NCBI GenBank assembly: GCA_039934475.1
Contig: JBDTMC010000111.1
Span: 1-18,699 of the forward strand
Source of the DNA: JBDTMC01 sp039934475
Lineage (GTDB): Bacteria; Acidobacteriota; Terriglobia; Bryobacterales; Bryobacteraceae
DNA length: 18,699 bases
Reading direction: 5' to 3'
The notes below the pieces were generated by a model. The model had not been told where the DNA came from. It made no database searches and saw nothing but the letters and a program-made list of their open reading frames with translations. Both the position numbers and the translations under genes were made by a program. Of the stretch, positions 12,922 to 18,699 are shown piece after piece (positions within the stretch are counted from its first letter, which is position 1; the number at the start of each line of letters is the position of its first letter).

Positions 12922-13995
12922 ATGCCTTCTCCAAATCGAACAACTTGGGCCCGGTTGAGAGTCGGAGTCATGGCGGCTGTCGCCATCTTCCTGCTGTTTG
13001 TACTCATCTTCCTGCTCACCGGGAACAAGAACCTCTTTGGCAGCAACGCCAGTCTGTACGTCTACCTCGCCGATTCCGCGGCGATGACCGAGGGCTCCGC
13101 GGTGCGCGTCAACGGCATCCTCGCCGGCCAGATCAGAAAGATCGCCCTTTCCGGCGACAAGAATCCCAACCGCACGGTGCGATTCGACATCGAAATTCAG
13201 CGTGAAATGTTGAGCGCCATTCCCGTCGACTCTCTCGCCACCATCGGCGCGGAAAACGTCCTCGGCACCAAGTTCATCAACATCAAGCAGGGAATCGCCC
13301 CGCAACACGTGGAAGACGGCGCTACGATCAAGGCCCGCGAGGACCGCGATTTCCTCGAAATCGTGCAATCCGCGCAACCGATTCTGGAATCTGTCCAGGC
13401 AACATTGAAACGCATCGACGCCATCGTCGGCCTGGTGGAATCCGGTCATGGCAGCATCGGCAAACTGCTGGCGGATGAGACCCTGTACAACCGCCTCAAC
13501 GACATTTTGGCCGACGTCCAGAAGATCAGTTCCACTATTGCCTCCGGCAAGGGCACGGTGGGCAAGTTGTTTTACGACGAAGGGCTCTACACGGACATTC
13601 GCGGCACCGTAGCTCGCCTCGATACCATCATGGAGGACCTGCAAGCAGGCCAGGGATCGGCGGGCAAGCTACTGCGCGATCCGAAGCTCTACGACGATGC
13701 TACGCAGACCATTGGCGAGTTGCGCACTCTGATCGCCAACCTCAACAAGGGCGAAGGTACCGCCGGCAAACTGCTCAGAAGCGACGAACTGCACAACCAG
13801 ATCCTGACCACGCTGAAGAAGACAGACACCACCATCGCCATGCTCAATTCCGGTCAGGGCACCCTCGGGCAGTTACTGGTGAACCCGGCGCTCTACGACA
13901 GTCTGAACGGAACCACTCGCGAAATGAATGGCCTCCTCAAGGACTTCCGCGCTAATCCGAAAAAGTTCCTGCGCATTAAACTGAGCCTGTTTTGA
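12922..13995 (+). CDS. mlaD: MlaD-like MCE-domain lipid-binding protein with 34-residue repeats
   Basis: Periplasmic, membrane-anchored substrate-binding subunit of the Mla transporter, 357 residues. An N-terminal helix (about 14-33, VGVMAAVAIFLLFVLIFLLT) anchors it. The MCE domain follows (about 40-138): LYVYLADSAAMTEGSAVRVN, GILAGQIRKI, then ENVLGTKFINIKQG. After a helical stretch come five back-to-back 34-residue repeats (175-344), each starting GxGxxGKLLxDxxLY. A short basic end FLRIKLSLF closes the protein. MCE proteins form hexameric rings, and long C-terminal helices can build a tunnel across the periplasm. ATG 12922 begins 9 bp after mlaF. The stop overlaps the next gene's TTG start as TTGA. 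No MlaB or MlaC gene is present in the window. Confidence 0.93.
   Translation: MPSPNRTTWARLRVGVMAAVAIFLLFVLIFLLTGNKNLFGSNASLYVYLADSAAMTEGSAVRVNGILAGQIRKIALSGDKNPNRTVRFDIEIQREMLSAIPVDSLATIGAENVLGTKFINIKQGIAPQHVEDGATIKAREDRDFLEIVQSAQPILESVQATLKRIDAIVGLVESGHGSIGKLLADETLYNRLNDILADVQKISSTIASGKGTVGKLFYDEGLYTDIRGTVARLDTIMEDLQAGQGSAGKLLRDPKLYDDATQTIGELRTLIANLNKGEGTAGKLLRSDELHNQILTTLKKTDTTIAMLNSGQGTLGQLLVNPALYDSLNGTTREMNGLLKDFRANPKKFLRIKLSLF
13444..13953 (+). repeat. Five tandem 34-residue repeats in MlaD
   Basis: Units start GHGSIGKLLADETLY, GKGTVGKLFYDEGLY, GQGSAGKLLRDPKLY, GEGTAGKLLRSDELH and GQGTLGQLLVNPALY. Each is exactly 34 residues (102 nt) long without a gap. The second half of every unit is amphipathic helix. 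DNA identity between units is low, so the repeat is old and maintained at protein level. Confidence 0.92.
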
Positions 13996-14807
13996 AGGCT
14001 GAGCGAGTACTCGTCGTCAACGCCGACGACTTCGGATTCACACGCGACGTGAATGAAGGAATCGTCGCCGCCCATCGCGATGGCATCCTCACCGCCACCA
14101 CGTTGATGGCGAATGGCAGCGCTTTCGACCACGCCGTGGAATTGGCGCGAGCCAACCCGGAGCTCGACGTCGGTTGCCACTTGGTTTTAGTGGGCGGCCG
14201 CTCCGTGAGCTTTCCCGCCGTGCCGCTACCGGCTACTGTCACCGCCCTTTTGCAGGCCGTCGCCCTTCGCCGCATCGTCCCCTACGATGAGTTACGCGCG
14301 CAGGTGGACCGCATCCTCGCTGCCGGTATCCGCCCCTACCATCTCGACACACACAAGCACACCCATCTCTTTCCGCCGGTGCTGGATGCCGTGGCCCGGC
14401 TGTCGGAGGAATACCGCATCCCCTGGGTGCGCCGCCCGTTCGACCTCCCCCTCACGGGAGACAACGTGCCGTGGTCGAAACAAGCGATCAGCCACAGCCT
14501 GGGCTTCTTACGCCGCCGCTTCCACCGCGTCCTCACCAACCGTGGCTGCCGCGTCACAGACCACTTTGCCGGCTTCCAAATCACCGGCCGCTTCCACGCT
14601 GCCGATGTAGTGCGCCTCATCCGTGCCCTCCCGCCCGGCATCACCGAGTTTATGTGCCACCCCGGTTATTGCACCGAAGAACTCCGCGCTGCCCAAACCC
14701 GCCTCAAGGAAAGCCGCGAAGAAGAACTCCGCGCGCTGATCGCGCTTGAGGCAAAAGCCGCGCTCACCGCCGGCCACGTCCGCCTCTCGCGCTACCGCGA
14801 CCTTTGA
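13992..14807 (+). CDS. ChbG/HpnK (YdjC)-family carbohydrate deacetylase
   Basis: A 271-residue cytoplasmic enzyme of the YdjC family, metal-dependent deacetylases that remove N-acetyl groups from sugars. Visible motifs: VLVVNADDFGF with the Asp pair D12-D13, DVGCHLVLVGG with H63, HLDTHKHTHLFP with H121 and H125, and FMCHPGYCTEE with H223. D13, H63 and H125 are the likely metal ligands and D12 the base. The start is TTG 13992, overlapping the mlaD stop (TTGA), with no ATG near, so coupled translation is likely. HpnK, a close relative, acts in hopanoid side-chain synthesis, and ChbG acts on chitobiose. The Mla neighbours favour a lipid-linked sugar as substrate, but this is inference. Confidence 0.88.
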   Translation: MKAERVLVVNADDFGFTRDVNEGIVAAHRDGILTATTLMANGSAFDHAVELARANPELDVGCHLVLVGGRSVSFPAVPLPATVTALLQAVALRRIVPYDELRAQVDRILAAGIRPYHLDTHKHTHLFPPVLDAVARLSEEYRIPWVRRPFDLPLTGDNVPWSKQAISHSLGFLRRRFHRVLTNRGCRVTDHFAGFQITGRFHAADVVRLIRALPPGITEFMCHPGYCTEELRAAQTRLKESREEELRALIALEAKAALTAGHVRLSRYRDL

Positions 14808-14885
14808 ACACAAAGGTGGTGACAGACGGAAAGTGTCCCCACACCTGTGGGTGTAAACTAGCAGTGATCCGGAGACATCATCTAT
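14808..14885 (+). promoter_or_regulatory. Short intergenic region with small inverted repeat before the ThuA gene
   Basis: ACACC (14841-14845) and GGTGT (14850-14854) can pair around a TGTG loop. No T run follows, so it is not a usual terminator; it could be an operator or chance. GGAG at 14871-14874, 11 nt before ATG 14886, is the likely ribosome-binding site of the next gene. No clear promoter boxes were found. Confidence 0.3.
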
Positions 14886-15710
14886 ATGAGACTCAGTCGT
14901 TTCGCTATCATTCTGCTCGCGCTCGTTTGCCTCGCCAGCGTCCTTTCCGCACAAGGCCAGCCTCGGAAGCGCCGCATCCTGGCCATCGGCGCCGTTAAGG
15001 GCTGGCAGCATGACTCGGTATCGCACGCCCTCGCTACCATCGAGAAGATGGGCCAGGAGACCGGCCTCTACGACACCTTCATCCGCACCGATACCCAACT
15101 CATTACCAAAAAGAAGTTCGGCGGTTCGAACATGAAGAACCTCGATAATTTCGATGCCGTTGTCTTCTACACCACTGGCGAGCTCGATCTCGACCCCGAA
15201 CAGCAGGCGGCCCTTCTCTCCTTCGTGAAGGAAGACGGCAAAGGCTTCGTCGGCATCCACAGCGCCATCGACACCCTGTATCGCTGGCAAGCCTATGGCG
15301 ACATGGTGGGCGCTTACTTCGACGGCCACCCCTGGAACACCTTCCAGGCCCCCGTCATCGTCGAGGATTCCAAGTTCCCCGCCATGGCGCATTTCCCCAA
15401 GTCGTTCACCATCTACGACGAAATCTACCAGCCCGGCCCGCTGTTCTCCCGCGAGAACGTGCGCGTCCTGGCGCGCCTCGACGAGACAAAGCTCGACCTC
15501 GCCAACAAGGGAGTCAAGCGCGCCGACAAGGACTTTGCCGTCGCCTGGGTCCGCGAATTCGGCAAGGGCCGCGTCTTCTATTCCACCTTCGGCCACCCCG
15601 AAGGTTCATGGGATCGCCCCGATGTCCAGAAGATGTACTACGAAGCCATCCGTTGGGCCATGAAGCTCTCCAAGGGAGACGCTACACCTCGTCCGCGTCC
15701 GGCCCAATAG
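14886..15710 (+). CDS. Secreted ThuA-domain protein
   Basis: A 274-residue exported protein with a clear signal peptide (MRLSRFAIILLALVCLASVL, likely cleavage after A22). The rest is a ThuA domain, a glutamine-amidotransferase-like fold lacking the amidotransferase triad: RRILAIGAVKGWQHDSVSHA, FDAVVFYTTGELDL, GKGFVGIHSAIDTLY, YFDGHPW and GRVFYSTFGHPEGSW near the end. ThuA proteins are tied to trehalose or other sugar use, but their activity is poorly known. The very similar shape of many acidobacterial and planctomycete secreted versions suggests polysaccharide or sugar handling in the periplasm. The next gene starts 3 bp after its stop, so the two should form one transcript. Confidence 0.9.
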   Translation: MRLSRFAIILLALVCLASVLSAQGQPRKRRILAIGAVKGWQHDSVSHALATIEKMGQETGLYDTFIRTDTQLITKKKFGGSNMKNLDNFDAVVFYTTGELDLDPEQQAALLSFVKEDGKGFVGIHSAIDTLYRWQAYGDMVGAYFDGHPWNTFQAPVIVEDSKFPAMAHFPKSFTIYDEIYQPGPLFSRENVRVLARLDETKLDLANKGVKRADKDFAVAWVREFGKGRVFYSTFGHPEGSWDRPDVQKMYYEAIRWAMKLSKGDATPRPRPAQ

Positions 15711-15713
15711 CGA

Positions 15714-17339
15714 ATGCGATTTCTGACAACTTGTCTTCTCGTGATGACGGCGTCACAACTTTCAGCCGCCGTCCCGGACGCCTTCCGCTACGGCCGCGTG
15801 GAGTTCGCATTCACCGCTACAAAGGAATCCGCCAACCCGCTCAAGGAACAGCTCACCGTCACTTTTCAGGGACCCACCGGCAAGGCTGATGAGGTCACGG
15901 CGTTCTGGGATGGGGGCCGCTCGTGGAAGGTTCGCTACTCGCCGGATCACACCGGTCTTTACACCTACCAAACCCGCGCCTCGGACCCTTCAGACATAGG
16001 TCTTCACAACAAGTCCGGGCGGTTCCTGGTGTCGCCCTACCGCGGTAGGAACGAACTCTACAAGAAGGGTCCGCTGCACCTTTCCGCCAACCGCCGCTAC
16101 TTTGTGCAGGGCTACAACAAGCCGTGGTTCTGGCTCGGCGACACAGCTTGGAATGGCGCGCTGATGTCCACCAAAGACGAGTGGACCACCTATCTGGCCG
16201 ACCGCGCCGCCAAGAAGTTTAGTGTCATCCAGCTCGTCCTCACGCAATGGCGCGCCGGCCGTCAGGATGAGTTGGGCCAAACCGCGTTCACCGGCACCGA
16301 TGCCATCCGCATCAATCCGGCGTTCTTTCAACGCATGGATGCGCGCATCAATGCTGTGAATGACCAGGGCCTCGTCGCCGCGCCCGTACTGCTGTGGGCC
16401 CTCACCTCGAAGGACAAGGAAAGCCCCGGCGCGAATCTCTCCGAAGAACAGGCCATCGTGCTGGCTCGCTACATGGTGGCCCGTTACGGCGCCCACCACG
16501 TCATCTGGTTCCTCGGCGGCGACGGCAACTATCGCGGAGCGAATGCCGAACGCTGGAAGACCATTGGCCGCGCCGTTTTCCCGAAAGGTGCCTGGCGCCG
16601 TCCCGTCAGTCTCCACCCGCAAGGCATGCAATCGCCGTGGGCTGAATTCAAGGACGAGTGGTGGCTCGACGTCTTCACCTACCAGAGCGGCCATGGCGGC
16701 GACGCCGCCAAATGGCGCTGGAACGCGACCCAAGGTCCCGCCGTCGATTGGCGCCTTGAACCCGCGCATCCCGTCATCGACGCGGAAATCAATTACGAGG
16801 GTCACACCAGCTACCAGGGCAAGCCCATCGATGATGCCGCCGTCCGCCGCGCCGCCTGGTACAGCCTGCTCGGCGCGCCAGTCGCCGGCGTCACCTACGG
16901 CGCTCACGGCATCTGGTTCTGGTCACGCAAGCCTGAAGTCCCACTCGACCATCCGCGCACCGGTGTCGCCCTACCCTGGAACCAGTGCCTCAACTATCCC
17001 GGAGCCCGCCAGATGACCGTCCTCCGCGATGTGCTCAGCTCCATGGAATGGTGGAGTATGATCCCCGACCGCTCCCTCTTCTCCGATCTCAGGGAAGACA
17101 CCGAATTTCGCAACTATCCCGTAGCCGCGCGCGCCGAAGATCGAGATTTTGCCCTTCTCTATCTCCCCGCTAACCCCACGGTGGAGCTCGACCTGTCGGC
17201 CTTCAAACAGGACATGAAAGCGATCTGGATCGACCCTCGCACCGGTGTGCGGCGGCCCGGCGGCAAACTCCGTCCCGCCTACGGCGTCACCGTTAAGACT
17301 CCGTCTGATTCGGATTGGCTCCTGCTGTTGCGGAAGTAA
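15714..17339 (+). CDS. Secreted DUF5060–DUF4038 glycoside hydrolase-like protein
   Basis: A 541-residue exported protein. The signal peptide MRFLTTCLLVMTASQLSAAV is followed by an Ig-like DUF5060 region (about 26-90, VTFQGPTGKADEVTAFWDGG). The (beta/alpha)8 domain of DUF4038 spans about 125-440: FWLGDTAWNGALMSTKDEWT, FSVIQLVLTQWR, VIWFLGGDGNYRG and HPVIDAEINYEGH. A small C-terminal beta domain (about 450-541, FALLYLPANPTVELDLSAF, MKAIWIDPRTG) resembles the collagen-binding-like partner domain. DUF4038 includes GH140 apiosidases, whose acid residues lie on equivalent strands; D270 and E358 are the candidates here. It probably acts on plant cell-wall sugars. It lies 3 bp after the ThuA gene, with no strong Shine-Dalgarno. 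Its last 47 bp overlap the opposing hydrolase gene. Confidence 0.88.
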   Translation: MRFLTTCLLVMTASQLSAAVPDAFRYGRVEFAFTATKESANPLKEQLTVTFQGPTGKADEVTAFWDGGRSWKVRYSPDHTGLYTYQTRASDPSDIGLHNKSGRFLVSPYRGRNELYKKGPLHLSANRRYFVQGYNKPWFWLGDTAWNGALMSTKDEWTTYLADRAAKKFSVIQLVLTQWRAGRQDELGQTAFTGTDAIRINPAFFQRMDARINAVNDQGLVAAPVLLWALTSKDKESPGANLSEEQAIVLARYMVARYGAHHVIWFLGGDGNYRGANAERWKTIGRAVFPKGAWRRPVSLHPQGMQSPWAEFKDEWWLDVFTYQSGHGGDAAKWRWNATQGPAVDWRLEPAHPVIDAEINYEGHTSYQGKPIDDAAVRRAAWYSLLGAPVAGVTYGAHGIWFWSRKPEVPLDHPRTGVALPWNQCLNYPGARQMTVLRDVLSSMEWWSMIPDRSLFSDLREDTEFRNYPVAARAEDRDFALLYLPANPTVELDLSAFKQDMKAIWIDPRTGVRRPGGKLRPAYGVTVKTPSDSDWLLLLRK

Positions 17340-18033
17340 GCTCGCCGCAGAGGCGGTCCAGCACTGCCGCCAGTTCTTGCGGCTGGGAATAGAACGGCAT
17401 ATGCCCGCAATCCATGGATGCCACCGCGACACAAGGCGCCGCGGCCACCATCGCCCGCTGCAGGCTGAGGGGAATGGCGCGGTCCCGCAGGCACTCAATA
17501 TAAGCCCGAGGAATTCGCCCCGCCCGATCCGCGGTTACCGTCACACGACCCTTTGAGAGCGCGATGGGTTCCGGCCGTAGCCGCTCCCGTGCCGAAGCCC
17601 AAACCTCAGGCGGGCAATCGTGAAACAAATACTCTTCCATTACGTCTGTATTTGCGTAGGTAACTTGCCGCTCACGATCCACCGTGAGATACGGCAACGG
17701 CAAGTTGCATTTGTAAAGCCGGAGTATGTCGTTGATGGATTGCCCGTCTGTTGGCAGAAACGCAGTGAGATAAATTAGTCCATTCAGCTGGTGGGATAAC
17801 CGCTCAGCCACCGCTGTCATTACCACTCCGCCTTGGCTGTGGCCAACGAGGATGGCAGGCTCGCTTAAACCCTTCAGCACCTCGGCGATCACCGCTATAT
17901 AGTTGTCAAGATTACCAATACCCGGTAAATCCGGGGCGTGAATCCTATGCCCGCGACTCGTAAGTAGAGCGCCGACTTGCGAGAAATACCACCCGCCATG
18001 CCACGCACCGTGAATGAAGATCAGCTCCGCCAT
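17293..18033 (-). CDS. Alpha/beta hydrolase (plant methylesterase/hydroxynitrile-lyase-like)
   Basis: A 246-residue cytoplasmic hydrolase. It starts MAELIFIHGAWHGGWYF with the oxyanion HGAWHGG, then RIHAPDLPGIGN. The nucleophile elbow is GHSQGG with S66, the acid is probably D184 (LRDRAIPLSLQR), and the base is H211 (MDCGHMPFYSQP). The LRDRAIPL and CGHMPF signatures are those of the salicylate-methylesterase/HNL-like branch, so a small-ester substrate is likely, but the specific one is unknown. ATG 18033 is chosen over the in-frame TTG three codons earlier. No signal peptide. The 3' end runs 47 bp into the DUF4038 gene on the other strand, and its 5' side faces the DUF1800 gene. Confidence 0.9.
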   Translation of the reverse strand: MAELIFIHGAWHGGWYFSQVGALLTSRGHRIHAPDLPGIGNLDNYIAVIAEVLKGLSEPAILVGHSQGGVVMTAVAERLSHQLNGLIYLTAFLPTDGQSINDILRLYKCNLPLPYLTVDRERQVTYANTDVMEEYLFHDCPPEVWASARERLRPEPIALSKGRVTVTADRAGRIPRAYIECLRDRAIPLSLQRAMVAAAPCVAVASMDCGHMPFYSQPQELAAVLDRLCGELTSATAGANPNQTES

Positions 18034-18109
18034 CGCACACAAGATATATCCTTAATGCCCTACGCGGCAACTTTCCATCTCCTAGAGCGTTTTAAGTGTT
18101 AGATAACTT

Positions 18110-18699
18110 ATGAAACGCCGTCTGATTGCCGGAATTCTGCTGTTGGGAATACCGCTACTGTGCGGCGATCCGTTCCACACCAAACTCACCGACGAGCAAA
18201 AGACGATCCACGCTTTGAATCGTCTCACCTGGGGTCCACGCCAGGGTGAAGAGGATCGCGTGCAAAAGATCGGTCTCAAAAAGTGGATCGACCTGCAATT
18301 GCATCCCCAGCGAATCGCGGAAAATCCGCTCCTCGCGGCGAAGCTCGAGGTGCTGGATACGCTCCACATGCAGTCCGGCGAAATGGCTGCCGCTTACCCT
18401 CCGCCGCAATACATCGTTGCCGTCGCCCAAGGCCGCATGCAGCTACCGGAGGATCCTGAGATGCGCGAGATCGTTCAGCAGTTGGCGGCACGATACAAGA
18501 AGCGCGGCGGTCAGGAAATGAGCGGTGACGACGAGAAGCTTGTCGAGCAGGCACGCCAGCGATTGACTGAGATTCTCACTCCCGCCCAGTTGAAGGTGCT
18601 CCGCGCCGGCCCTTCCGCGGAAAAGGTGCAGTTACTCGACAGCCTGACTCCCGATCAGCTACTCACCGTCATGGAAGCAACACCGGGCAAAACGCGCGG
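18110..18699 (+). CDS. DUF1800 family protein, N-terminal part (cut by window end)
   Basis: The frame is open from ATG 18110 to the window end, giving 196 residues with no stop. It starts MKRRLIAGILLLGIPLLCGD, a signal-peptide-like segment; the PLLC is not a good lipobox. Next comes LTDEQKTIHALNRLTWGPRQ and then EEDRVQKIGLKKWIDLQLHP, the typical opening of DUF1800 proteins (compare HLLNRLTFGPRPG in the family). The following helical, Gln/Glu-rich region (about 75-196) is an insert not typical of the opening of the family. DUF1800 proteins are usually 450-600 residues, often paired with a DUF1501 gene, and exported. The function is unknown. No Shine-Dalgarno is seen upstream. It diverges from the alpha/beta hydrolase gene. 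Confidence 0.82.
   Translation, partial: MKRRLIAGILLLGIPLLCGDPFHTKLTDEQKTIHALNRLTWGPRQGEEDRVQKIGLKKWIDLQLHPQRIAENPLLAAKLEVLDTLHMQSGEMAAAYPPPQYIVAVAQGRMQLPEDPEMREIVQQLAARYKKRGGQEMSGDDEKLVEQARQRLTEILTPAQLKVLRAGPSAEKVQLLDSLTPDQLLTVMEATPGKTR

Noticed and set aside
14508..15596. Minus-strand open frame of 362 codons across the deacetylase and ThuA genes
   Set aside because: Both plus-strand genes show conserved motifs and a signal peptide; the antisense frame shows none.

Overview
The window reads as a dense, GC-rich chromosomal segment of a soil-type bacterium, most likely an acidobacterium of the Solibacter/Bryobacter group. This is an inference from the mix of genes: a DnaK–DnaJ–HspR-type chaperone block, an Mla-type lipid transporter, secreted ThuA and DUF4038 proteins, a DUF1800 protein and a large STAND–WD40 protein. 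No rRNA, tRNA, CRISPR array or intact transposase was seen.

Left part (1–5.3 kb). The 3' half of dnaK is followed by a strong hairpin with a short T run, then dnaJ, then an overlapping MerR/HspR-type repressor gene. A convergent gene encodes a secreted protein with a HEAT-like helical region. Beyond its start lies a 99-nt second copy of the 3' end of hspR (88/99 identical, same frame and stop). Next comes a broken ORF6N-domain gene with an internal deletion and frameshift. This short stretch looks like an insertion or duplication scar. A secreted protein resembling the DUF4380 family follows.

Central part (5.2–11.2 kb, minus strand). Three tightly packed genes are read leftward: a protein with a degenerate SIR2-like domain fused to a TIR domain; a 1210-residue nSTAND1-type NTPase with one transmembrane helix and a WD40 propeller region, whose GTG start overlaps the TIR gene's stop; and, 9 bp further on, a P1-family self-processing aminopeptidase-like protein. 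The first two genes form a plausible split conflict or signalling system: TIR effector plus transmembrane STAND/WD40 sensor. This is the most interesting part of the window.

Right part (11.3–18.7 kb). Diverging from the TIR gene is an mlaE–mlaF–mlaD operon for lipid transport across the envelope, translationally coupled to a ChbG/HpnK-type carbohydrate deacetylase gene. MlaF lacks the usual catalytic glutamate after Walker B, and MlaD carries five exact 34-residue repeats. Then come a secreted ThuA-domain protein and a secreted DUF5060/DUF4038 glycosidase-like protein, probably co-transcribed, a convergent alpha/beta hydrolase, and the 5' end of a DUF1800 gene cut by the window edge.

All family assignments come from reading motifs. 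No database search was possible.
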